This document shows, in pieces, positions 45,201 to 54,300 of a stretch of DNA of 64,000 nt (positions are counted from its first letter, which is position 1; each line of letters opens with the position of its first letter). Under the pieces are notes generated by a model. It was given only the letters and a program-made list of their open reading frames with translations. It searched no databases and had not been told where the DNA came from. The translations under genes were made by a program, and so were the position numbers. Source of the stretch: Perkinsus marinus ATCC 50983 (lineage: Eukaryota; Perkinsozoa; Perkinsida; Perkinsidae). Where the stretch lies: positions 537,019 to 601,018 of the forward strand of contig NW_003215453.1 of the NCBI RefSeq assembly GCF_000006405.1, given 5' to 3'.

Positions 45201-48200
45201 AATTCTGAGGAAATTTTTGGAAATTCTTATTGGTTTCTGTTCACTTCTACTAGCGGAATTTCTATAATTAGTGAGGAAACTCTTACGCTCAGCTCAGGAA
45301 ATTAAACATATATTTCAACACCGTAATTTCCGTCAAATTTCTTGACAGGTACATGTACGAACAAAACTCTGGGCACTCGAAATCAGTGTTATGGTGGAGT
45401 CGCTGATGACTTGGTGTATCTCGCGTTTGCCGGTATGGCATACCTCTTATTATGCATATGGTTGGATCATCTTGGCACGAGTGGCAAGTGGTTATCGTAT
45501 AGGATGAAATTGGAAAAACGATGGTAAGTTGCGGCTGTTGTTGGGGAGAAGGAAATTATGATGCTTTTGGGAGAAAATTTGGAGAAAAACCGAAAATTCA
45601 CGAGAAGAGAAAATTCGAAATATATTATGAACTTGAGGTAGCAATTAGAGTTTATAGGAAAAACAGAAATGAGGAAAAAAGAAATTATGAATCATAAAAA
45701 GCCAGAAACTAAAAAAATATGAAATGAACTAAAAATTATGAAAAAAATAGAAATTATGGGAAAAACTAAAAAATATGAAAAAACAGAAATTAAAAATTAA
45801 GAGAAAAACTTGGAATTAAAATTATGAGAAAAAACTAGGAATAAAAAGAATTACGAAAAAAGGTAGAAATTACGAAAATTGGAAATTATAATGCTCGTGA
45901 TGGAAAAAATTAGGCATCTATGAATTTTCGTATTAGTCCGATACCCGAAGATCAGCTAGCGGCAGAAGATGAGGATGTTGTGGTAGAGAAAGAGCGAGTT
46001 GCGAAATTGGAAAAACAAAAACAAATTCTGGCAGTTGATAATGTCAGGAAATGGTAAACATTTAACTCTGGTATTTCCTTTGAGGATTTTTGATAAAAAT
46101 CTAATGCGTATGCTTGTGTGAAAATAGGAGTTTTACTCGTGTTACGTTAGGGGGTGGAATATGCACATGTGTTGGTGATGATTACGAAATTTCTTAATTT
46201 TATTGGAGTTTCACCACCCGTTTTACGTGAAATGGCGTAAAACTGGGTGAAAAAGGCGATATTCGCGGTGATATGCAGTAGTCGGGAAATATGTTTTTCA
46301 CTAGTTTTTTTCATATCACGGTCGTGAAACTCGATTGTTGGTTTATGTACACTTTTATGCGAATTCGTATATAAACTGCTATTGTTGGTGAGGAAACTCT
46401 CGAGCTCAGCTGAGGAAAGAGAACATATATTCCAACATTGGTTAAGTTCGACAAATAATTCTGGGAGTTGATTTTTTCTATGAACTACTGTGCGTGCGTT
46501 TTTTGCATTATGTAGTTTTACGCGTTTTACGTGAAGTGGAGTAATACTATATGTGAAAAACGCGGAGTGAATAGAAAATACTCTGCGAATTATGCGGGAC
46601 AATTTACCCCACTCGAACACATTATCAGTTTTACGCGTTATTCATTGGATTTTCACGACTGTGATATGGATAACACGTTTCACGACTACTGAATATCACC
46701 GCGAATATCGCGTTTTTCGCCGAGTATTACGCCACTTCACGTAAAACGGGTCGTGAAACTCCATTGCGTCCTTTGCTACTGTTTCTCCATATCACGGGTG
46801 AAACTCCACAAAAAAGGGTTGGCGTATTTTCTTACGTTAAGTGGTTCTACTCTACCTTAGAAAATTACCGCGCATGACGAAATTATGTTTAGTTACCTCC
46901 CGAGAGGCTCCCTAGTAGCTGACCCCTCGAGAGCTGTGCATGCAGTGAAAGGAGTTTCCTTTGCTGCTGATTCGGGACAAGTATTTGGGTTGTTGGGAAT
47001 CAATGGTGCTGGGAAGACTACGACGTNNNNNNNNNNNNNNNNNNNNNNNNNNNNNNNNNNNNNNNNNNNNNNNNNNNNNNNNNNNNNNNNNNNNNNNNNN
47101 NNNNNNNNNNNNNNNNNNNNNNNNNNATCGATTTGTATCAGATTCAAAGTTATGTGCGGACTGTATGCACCTACGGAGGGCGAGGTGTGGGTCGCTGGAA
47201 CTACGGTTGGTGCAGATGTAGGGTTGGAAAATATGCTTGCTTTTCTCAGCAGTGGAGTTCCCTTACTACAGTGTAAACCAAGCAGTTGTGTAGATCTTGG
47301 TTTTTCAAGAGTTTAGGCTACGGAACGTCGCTGATCGAATCACACTGTTGATATTATTTCTAAGTTCATTTTCGACTTTCCGGAAATTTAACGCTTCGTG
47401 TAACGGTTTGGTTCACACTGTATAGAATTTCGAAAATAGATTTGAGTAGAGGTGTACAGAAACGAGAAGAAATTTCCTCCGAAAAAATTCTCAAAATTTT
47501 CGTATTGTCATCAATTTTTTCCCACATTGATCGATTTCAGACTTCGAAGTGTCGAAGGAATCTCGGCTATTGCCCGCAGTTCGACGCGCTCCTGGATCAG
47601 ATGACCACGAAGGAGCATCTTGAGCTGTATGGTCGTTTAAAAGGGCTGAAAGGACATCTCCTTGATAGTGCAGTTGGGAGTACGTTGAAGCAGTTGTCTT
47701 TGGAAGCGTGAGGGCGTGGGTTCGATCCTCGGTGGCGATATTTTTCTGATACAGGTATAGGGATAAGCGCGCTGGAAGTCTAAGTGGAGGAAACAAAAGG
47801 AAACTCTCCGTGGGAATGGCAATTGTGAGTATTAGAGAGGATTTGGAAAATGAGAAGTGAAATGCAGTTCGGAATTTCCTATCATCCCAGCTCGAAATTT
47901 ACGGAAATTTTGAAATTAAGGGAATTTTTTAATATCATTTTGGCATTCGTATAGGAAGAAATTCTGGTATAAACTCTTCATGCAATTCAGCGAGAAGAAA
48001 CTTTCTCGGGAGTTTTTGGGAAAAAATTTTCGGTTGAAAATTTGTGTACTAGTGATTTAGTTTTTGGAAATCGTCTTAAATTCAGATCGGTCGACCCCGT
48101 ATTGTATTCCTCGACGAGCCCAGCACTGGTATGGATCCTGTATCGAGACGTTTCCTGTGGGGAGTAATTCAACAACTGGCAATCAGCCGCAAAAGTGTTG

Positions 48201-50771
48201 TGGTTCTTACAACACACTCTATGGAGGAGGCGGAGGCGCTATGTTCACGAATAGCTATTCAGGTGAGTTAGTGAATTTTATAGGGGCTTCAGCAGTGTGG
48301 TCAATTGCATGTGATGAAAATCGCGAGGAAAATCTGGGAGAAGTTCTCATTGGTTTCTGTATACTCTCACTCGAGTTCGTATATAAACTTTCGTAATCTC
48401 TGAGAAATTCCCGAGCTCGGCTGAGGAAAGCGAAAATATAATATTTACTATATACGTTATAAATCGAGTTTCACCCGTTTTACGTGAAGTGGCGTAAAAC
48501 TCGGTGAAAAAGGCGATATTCGCGGTGATATGCAGTAGTCACGAAATATATTTTTCACTAGTGTTTTTCATATCACGGTCGTGAAACTCCTATATATTGG
48601 AGTTTCACTCGTTTTACGTGAAGTGGCGTAAAACTCGGTAAAAAACGCGGTGATATGCAGTAGTCGCGAAATATGTTTTTCAATAGCGTTCTTCGTATCA
48701 CGGTTGTGAAACTCCATTGTATAAAGCTGCTTTCAGGTGGGCGGCCAGTTTAGATGCCTTGGGTCTCCTCAACGATTAAAGAGTCGTTTCGGGAGAGGAT
48801 ATGAAGTGAGCCTCAAATACGACGATGTTACTGAGGTAGCGGCTGAGGAAATAAGAAGTAAGAGGAGTGGTAGGGGTGAAAAAAGGGAGGTGATTGTCTC
48901 CACCTCGAGTCGGGTAGAATGTGCGAAGTACTTCGGATGGTTTCAGAGTTGCTCGAAAAAAGTGTTAATAGGAAATCATTGGAGTTTCACCTGTTCTACG
49001 TGAAGTGGTGTAAAACTCGGTGAAAAACGCGATTTTCGCAGTAGTTGTGAATTGTGTGTTTCACTAGTGTTTTTCATATCGCGGTCGTGAAACTCCATTA
49101 TAGATGATATATGTGCGTCCCTGGAATCTATGAGAAATTGCTGTTACGGAAGACACTATAGTTTCAACTGTGACGTGGAAACGGTTGAGAAGTAAAATGT
49201 GAAATATATTTCTTTGGCAGTGTTTTTCATATCACGGTCGTGGAACTCAACTGTTTGAGTGTGTCCTTACCACAATTTCGATGACTCTCCGCGCGTGTTG
49301 TCAGATTCAATCGGGATTGCGTCTGCCAATTCAGAAAGCTCATCTGCTCAGTTATGCATGTCTGTTGAAGATGCTCGAGCTGCACTGGAAAAAGTGGGTA
49401 TATGAAACGATTATATTTTCGGGGATTTTTTTCTCGCAGAAATTGTGAACAACATCGTTTTACGAGGTGTATATGAATTTACACTTATTCTCGTGCGTAT
49501 TGGATTTGGTATAACCAGAAACCGTTGCTGCTGACGTATGACGATCTGGCGCTGAATTTCTGGTATATATCTTATCGGAAAATCGGGCTAATTGTAGCAT
49601 GTTCTACCCGAATTCGGGTAGAAGTATACAGAAACCAACAAGAAAAGTTAGCAGTGTGGAAAAATATGCACATGGTTACTTACATATGTTGATGACAATA
49701 TGAAAAATTGTGAGGAAATTTTTAGGGAAATTCTTGTTGTTTGCTGTAAATTTCTACTCGAATTAGTATACAAAATCAGCTTTGGGAACTACTGAGGAAA
49801 GCAAACATATACACCTCTAACACTCTTAATAGATTCCCGATCGACTCAACCGGGCCAGTTGTTTGCCCGGAGCGGTACTAAGAGCTGCTGATGAACAGGG
49901 GAGGTAGGCGTTGAGGAAATGCAAGACTTGCAAGATTTGCTTAGTCATGCTATCTTGGTGGCCGACCTAGTCGGATGGATCGATCTAGATGAAAAACTCG
50001 CTAAGCTGGAAGCATTTTTAAGAGCTTCTGGAATCAGTTCAACAGTTTTACTGGAGCGCCATGGTAAAGTTTCGGGGAAAATTTGGTAAAATTTTCGGAA
50101 ATTTTGTAATAGGTACGAATGTGAGGTATGCAATAGTTCCGGAAGGGCATGATGGTGACGCTAATGGGAGATCTATGATGACTATCGGTAAGTTGAAATG
50201 ATGTTGATTTCCTCAGCTGAGGAGTTTTCTCACTATAGAATTCGTGCAGGGAAAAAGAGAATTTCCCGGAAATTTTCTCAGAATTTTCATGTTTTCATAT
50301 TTTCCATTGTAAGCAATCTTGATTTTACGATGGGTTTTCAGGTGAAATTTTTGGTATATTTCTAAAAGGAGAAGAACAGCTGATCTTCAGCGATTTGCAA
50401 GTGAGTTGGGGTGTACTTATATATTGCTTGCCGATTTCATTTCAAGAGTCTTTTATTAGATTTAGAATAGTTAGTACATGACGAATTACCCACATATAGG
50501 GGATTCACTCGTAAAACTCTATGTGAAAAACGCAATATTCGTGGTATGCGGTAATCGTGAAATGTGTTTTTCACTAGTGTTTTACATATCACGGGTGAAA
50601 CTCCAATGAAAATTTCCCAAAATTTCCTCAGAATTTTCATATTGTCACCGACATAAGTAGTTGACCATGCGCATGGGTTTCCATTGAACAATTTTGTTGT
50701 TTTTCTAGATATCACAAACCACATTGGAAAGGATATTTAATGCGTTTGCGATGGGAGCTGCTACTGTTTAG
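36265..50771 (+). CDS. ABCA-type full ABC transporter, about 27 exons
   Basis: Lipid-exporter-like ABCA protein with two TMD-NBD halves, likely in plasma or endomembranes. Exon 1 (36265-38970) is intron-free for about 900 codons: N-terminal helix ([18 protein letters not shown]), large luminal loop, TMD1, and NBD1 with Walker [11 protein letters not shown], signature [10 protein letters not shown], Walker [14 protein letters not shown] and H-loop TTHYMDEAD. Later exons: 39380-39511, 39585-39688 ([13 protein letters not shown], the ABCA motif), 39851-40039, 40225-40333 (TMD2 start), 40929-41037, 41379-41530, 41773-41949, 42667-42750, 43036-43133, 43787-43964, 44096-44243, 44791-44917, 45349-45533, 45937-46053, 46893-47026 (Walker [11 protein letters not shown], into gap), 47142-47217, 47541-47707 (Q-loop [10 protein letters not shown]), 47755-47824 ([11 protein letters not shown]), 48086-48262 ([24 protein letters not shown]), 48737-48961, about 49256-49392, 49513-49555, 49886-50070, 50114-50188, 50341-50400, 50709-50771 ([14 protein letters not shown], stop). 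Both NBDs keep all catalytic motifs. Confidence 0.95.
39241..39358 (+). mobile_element. MITE-B, 3' part
   Basis: GAATTCGGGTAGAAGTG...ACACATGTAGTTGGGCATGTG...CCCCACACTG in ABCA intron 1. The left end is missing or diverged. Confidence 0.7.
39728..39800 (+). tRNA. trnE: tRNA-Glu (TTC), inside an ABCA intron
   Basis: 73 nt, acceptor TCCGATG pairs with CATCGGA, discriminator A, anticodon TTC at 39762-39764, T-arm CCCGGGTTCGAGTCCCGG, followed directly by TTTTTT (Pol III terminator). All stems pair, so it looks functional. It sits on the coding strand inside the ABCA intron 39689-39850. Confidence 0.9.
40060..40178 (+). mobile_element. MITE-A copy
   Basis: GGAGTTTCACCCGTTTTACG to CACGGGTGAAACTCCA, in the ABCA intron 40040-40224. 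Confidence 0.9.
40365..40606. repeat. Exact 24-bp direct repeats flanking 194 bp
   Basis: The same 24 bases (starting CAAGGGTATTGAGATAAC) occur at 40365-40388 and 40583-40606, in the ABCA intron 40334-40928. Could be flanks of an inserted segment or a recombination remnant. Confidence 0.85.
41049..41228 (+). mobile_element. MITE-A variant, 180 bp
   Basis: TGGAGTTTTACGCGTTTTAG to GGGTAAAACTCCA, starting 11 bp after the donor of the ABCA intron 41038-41378. An extra block, CATCCGTTTTACGCGTTATTC, distinguishes this subtype. Confidence 0.8.
41252..41377 (+). mobile_element. MITE-A copy whose right end forms the 3' splice site
   Basis: TGGAGTTTCACAACCCG to GTCGCGAAACACCA. The next base, G (41378), completes the AG acceptor, so the element end is the intron end. 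Confidence 0.8.
41599..41718 (+). mobile_element. MITE-A copy
   Basis: TGGAGTTCTACCCGTTTTACG to CATGTGAAACTCCA, in the ABCA intron 41531-41772. Confidence 0.88.
41950..42666 (+). other. ABCA intron built from a tRNA-derived 5' end plus MITE-B copies
   Basis: Begins GTAGGGAGGTCGCGGGATCG followed by AATCCCAGGAGAGGCATTT, the T-arm module. MITE-B sequence follows: an inner 80-bp unit repeated about three times at 42039-42300 (GTTGGAAAAACGAAAAAA core), and a complete copy at 42434-42641. Confidence 0.75.
42434..42641. mobile_element. MITE-B copy with a long poly-C run
   Basis: CAGTGTGGGAAAATATGCAC to CACACTG. About 23 consecutive C (42616-42638) sit next to the right end. Confidence 0.85.
43490..43648 (+). 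mobile_element. MITE-B copy
   Basis: TGTTGAAATATACGCC, CTCACCTGAGCTCAGGAG, GTAGAAGTGTATAGAAACC, CACCAACACG. It lies directly before a MITE-A copy in the same ABCA intron. Confidence 0.7.
43658..43771 (+). mobile_element. MITE-A copy
   Basis: TGGAGATCCACGATCCG to GGTCGTGAAACTCCA, ending 15 bp before the exon at 43787. Confidence 0.88.
43999..44095 (+). mobile_element. MITE-A copy making up most of a 131-bp ABCA intron
   Basis: TGGAGTTTCACCACCCGTTT starts 34 bp after the donor. The 3' part is diverged and reaches the TTTCAG acceptor at 44095. Confidence 0.78.
44362..44461 (-). mobile_element. MITE-A copy, reverse orientation
   Basis: TGGAGTTTCACGACCGTGATATG to GGGTGAAACTCCA reads as the complement of the forward copies, in the ABCA intron 44244-44790. 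Confidence 0.88.
44468..44656 (-). mobile_element. MITE-B copy
   Basis: AATATGCACATAATCACC, ACATGTGTTGG, GGTTTATGTACACTTTTACC, GAGCTCAGCTGAGG, CATATATTTGTCCAACAGTG. Confidence 0.78.
44683..44773 (+). mobile_element. MITE-A copy, shortened
   Basis: GTGAAGTGGCAAGTGATATG to CCTTGGTGAAACTCCG, 18 bp before the exon at 44791. Confidence 0.72.
44918..45175. repeat. Degenerate tandem repeat, about 50-bp higher unit
   Basis: Repeated AGTAGAATTTAGTGACAG and GTATATGTATGAGTAGAG blocks fill the 5' half of the ABCA intron 44918-45348. A smaller 24-25 bp subunit is visible. Confidence 0.85.
45170..45323 (-). mobile_element. MITE-B copy
   Basis: GACCAACTACATGTGTCGG, GGTTTCTGTTCACTTCTAC, CTCAGCTCAGG, CATATATTTCAACACCG, in the same intron after the tandem repeat. 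Confidence 0.72.
46204..46333 (+). mobile_element. MITE-A copy
   Basis: TGGAGTTTCACCACCCG to GGTCGTGAAACTCGA in the ABCA intron 46054-46892, with part of a MITE-B copy (46335-46437) joined to its end. Confidence 0.85.
46646..46763 (-). mobile_element. MITE-A copy, reverse orientation
   Basis: TGGATTTTCACGACTGTGATATG to GGGTCGTGAAACTCCA. An AT-rich variant of the family (about 46510-46640) lies just upstream. Confidence 0.85.
47027..47126. other. Assembly gap (100 N) inside the ABCA gene
   Basis: Falls right after the second Walker A motif and the donor-like CGACGT. The gap lies within an intron if ACGAC|GT is the splice site. True size unknown. Confidence 0.97.
47708..47754 (+). repeat. tRNA-derived intron, 47 bp
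   Basis: GTGAGGGCGTGGGTTCGATC then CTCGGTGGCGATATTTTTCT and GATACAG. It is a T-arm, 3' acceptor strand and oligo-T with splice ends. Removing it joins LSLEA to [18 protein letters not shown], the conserved ABC signature region, so the boundaries are certain. Confidence 0.92.
48299..48440 (-). mobile_element. MITE-B copy
   Basis: GTGTGGTCAATTGCATG, GGTTTCTGTATACTC, GAGCTCGGCTGAGG, GCGAAAATATAATATT, in the ABCA intron 48263-48736. Confidence 0.65.
48463..48590 (+). mobile_element. MITE-A copy
   Basis: CGAGTTTCACCCGTTTTACG to GGTCGTGAAACTCC, followed 7 bp later by another MITE-A copy in the same direction. Confidence 0.9.
48598..48715 (+). mobile_element. MITE-A copy
   Basis: TGGAGTTTCACTCGTTTTACG to GGTTGTGAAACTCCA, ending 21 bp before the exon at 48737. 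Confidence 0.9.
48980..49097 (+). mobile_element. MITE-A copy
   Basis: TGGAGTTTCACCTGTTCTACG to GGTCGTGAAACTCCA, starting 18 bp after the donor of the intron following 48961. Confidence 0.9.
49652..49825 (-). mobile_element. MITE-B copy
   Basis: CAGTGTGGAAAAATATGCAC, ATGTTGATGAC, TTTCTACTCGAATTAG, CTGAGGAAAGCAAACATATA, CTAACACTC. Confidence 0.75.
50499..50605 (+). mobile_element. MITE-A copy, diverged left end
   Basis: GGATTCACTCGTAAAACTC to CACGGGTGAAACTCCA in the last ABCA intron (50401-50708). Confidence 0.8.
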
Positions 50772-51350
50772 CTAATTTTCAAAGGCCGCGTATTCGGCCG
50801 TTTCCGCTGTCAATTTCTCAGTAGGACAGTGAGTGAAGTCGAATTTGATATTCTTGTTGCTCATGTGAGTGCACGTGGTGAAGTGTGATAAGCTATGAAC
50901 ACCGATTTGTGTTGGTCACAGTTTTGGGAGGTAAATTTTAGTGAGCATGAACATACAGTGTGAACCAAACCGTTACGCAAACTAGTAATCATTTTTTGGG
51001 AGCTCAAAAGTGAACATGATAACGATGTGAATCGATTGTCAGAAGCGTTTCGTAGTACCTCGTCGTATTACTCTCGGAAAATGAGAAAAGCCATCTCGGA
51101 AATTTAGGTATGCATAACTGTTTGCTTCGCACTAAACAGGAGAGGAAGATGTATGAGGACCAGCGAGGAAAATGTGCATATGGTCAACTAAAATTCCGAG
51201 GAAATTTCTGGAGATTCTCTGTGGTTTATACACGATTTCGTATATTAGCTCCACTAAATAGTGAGGAAGCTCCTGAGCTCAGCTGAGGAAAACGAACATA
51301 TATTCCGCCAACGCTGATGAGAACAAAATCATCACCCCTAATACACCGAG
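50772..51350. other. Intergenic region between ABCA and coiled-coil genes
   Basis: Contains one end of the repeat family C (ACAGTGTGAACCAAACCGTT at about 50964) and a MITE-B copy (51166-51316). No gene seen. Confidence 0.6.
51166..51316 (-). mobile_element. MITE-B copy
   Basis: AAAATGTGCATATGGTCAAC, GGTTTATACACGATTTCG, GAGCTCAGCTGAGG, CATATATTCCGCCAACGCTG, just upstream of the coiled-coil gene. Confidence 0.75.
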
Positions 51351-54300
51351 ATGATTGCCTTGATTACTCTTGAGAATCGTCGATGTGAAAAGTGGCTGTT
51401 GTATATGATAATGGCGGCTAACACTGTATCTACATCAGATGAGATAGAGGTTCAGCAGAGCGCGGTAAGCAACGAGGGAAAATATGCAAATACACTGGAG
51501 TTTTAGCCGCGATATGAAAGACATTATTTTGCAATTCACTTCGTGGAAAACGTATTTACTTTTGAATATAATGACAAATTATAGGTGTGATAATATAATT
51601 TCTTGAAAGAGCATAACGTGAAAGTTCACTTCATATCGCGAATATGGCGTTTTTCACATTGAGTTCCACGCCAGTTCACGTTTTACGGGTGAAACTCCAG
51701 TTAATGACAATGGAGATCCACCCGTGATGTTTGTTTTACGTCAAGTGGCGTAGAACTCTGAGGAAAACGCGATATTCACACTATGCAGTAGTCGTGAAAT
51801 GTGTTTTCCACTAGTGTTTTTTCATATCACTGTCGTGAAACTCCAATATATTCAAAATAACATTAATCGAAGTAAGTTAGTTGAAGTTTTAATTTCCAAT
51901 TTGTTAGGGTTCAGCAGTGCTGGCCTCCCTAGTTGAATATATGCTTGAGAACACGATGCATACAGCAGTAGGAGGAAGTATAGCAAAAGAGCTCGCTTCG
52001 CCATCTGAAACTATGTAAGGTGTGTTCTCGACTACGTTAGGGTGTGTGATCGCTTACCACACGATAGAATTCGGGTAGGAGTGTATAGAAAGCAATGGGA
52101 ATTCATTATGGGAAAATGTGAAATTTTTGAGAAAATTTCAGAAAATTCTTATATTGGTTTCTGTTCGATTCTACTACAATTCGTATATAAACTCCTCTTA
52201 TTAGTGAGGAAACTCCTTAGCTCAGTTGAGGAGAGCGAACAAATATTCCAACACTAGAATTTTCCCAAAAATTCCTCAGATTTTCCATATTGTCACTAAA
52301 TTTTATCACTTGCAGATATTCCTCAAGCGGGCTCTGTATTGGAAAGAACGCCAAATTGGTGTCCCGCGGAATACAAGTTGATCGCTCGTTTTCACCAAGA
52401 CGTCTACAAACAGCTGAAAGTTTACAAGAGGAGATCAAGGTGTGCATGCGTGCAGTTTTTGAGAACTTTATCAGACTACAGTGCGAAACAAACGCTGAAT
52501 TTTCGACATAGTTTTCCCCAATTTGAGACTAGTACGACTATAGACTACCGAACGCTTGTAAGACATTTTCAATCGATTCACACTGGAGTTTAACTCGTTT
52601 CACATGAATACCCTATGAAAAAACCCGATATCCACGGTGATATGCAGTAGCCGTGAAAGATATTCTTGGCTGGTGTTTCTCATATCACGGTCGTGAAACT
52701 CCATTGTTGGCTTCCAAGAATTGAAATACTACTATTGTGCATTACGGTTTGGTTGACACTATATGACTAGGGATATTCTTGTTATATTTGGGTACTCAGA
52801 AACTATCAGAGGATCGCTATGTGCTCATACGCCGTAATGGGCGATACCGTGAGGAAGTGCTGAAGCTACGTAAAAGACTTGCTGATCTTGGCAAGCAGCT
52901 TGAACGGAGTAAATCTCCTAAACAGCCTCAGGAGGAAAGTGAGTGATGATCTTTACAAAAATTCTACTTGTGATATGAAAGTACATTAGTGGAAAACATA
53001 TATTACTTAGCGGAAATCACATCTGAGCTGCGAATAACGCGTAGAACATGTGCCGTGTTTTACGTGGTATGAGGTGATTTGCATTATATACTAGCGTATT
53101 AGCATCCTAAAACATACTCCCAACGTGGGAGCATGTTATATCAGTAGTTGAGAAGGCAAGCTTATAGAGGACTATACATGTGCACCATAACGCAAGTAGT
53201 TTACGGTTGCGGAAAGACACACGACTTTACGGTTGGTGCTGAACTGTAAGGCGCTCCAACGTAGCTCGAGTGGTTGTTAAACTCATTTTTGGCGGCTCGA
53301 GTTCAACCAAACCACTGAGGAAAGAACATTTGGTTCCGTATTGACCACGTATTTCGCTTTCAAATTCCTTCCACTTTACCCCCAGGCTGGCACCAAACTG
53401 CCTAGCCGGTCTCGTCTACGCACGCGCATTCACATGCAATCGATTCAAGCGACTTGAATTACCAAGCCTCGTTTTGTCCTCTGCATCTCGGTAAAACCTA
53501 CTACGATGTCGTAGTTTTACGGTACGGAGCTTGAAGAGTAACCGTAATAGTAACGGCCGTAACAGTCCATAATTCTACTCGTTATACACTACTTCACGTA
53601 AAACGGGTGAAGCTCCAGTGTCTCAGCCGCACATGAGATGGGCTCCGGCGGTTCCCTCCACTCTAGTGATTATCAAGCTAAAGAGTTGGAATACAAATCC
53701 AGGTTGGCTAAACTCGAGAGAAAGCTCGCGAATGAACGATCGTAAGTGGTAGGGGTTTGACACAGGACAGTAGTTTCCAGTGTTGCAATATATGTCTAGT
53801 TTCATTAGCTGAGCTCAGCAGTTTCCACACTAAGTTCATATACGGATCGGGTTACAAATGCGAAGGAGAATTTCCCAAAATCTCCTCACAAATTTCATAT
53901 TGTCACCAACACATGTGTGGTTGACCATTTGCATATTTCACCACACTGCTAGTTTCCCTTCGTTTGGTTAGGCACTCTTGTTGCCTCAAAAAGCGTCTTG
54001 AGAACGCCATGAGCGAAGCTAAGGACTTGACTATACCGGTATGGTTTCCGCTGACTTCCCGTCACATGAGCCAAATTCACTACAGCGGTTTTTGGAGTGA
54101 ATTTTTGATAATTTTTTGAAATGTTGGTATCTTATCAACTTTTACCAACTGCTCTCAAGAAACTGCCCAAAATTTTGATGAATTTCCTGGTCTTCTTGAT
54201 ACCGTACTGTTTTCAGTTAACGATGTTAAATTTGCAAATCTGAATTAGGTAGCAAGTCATAGCACCGGTAGAAATCTCATATTAAATTAGTACTTGTACT

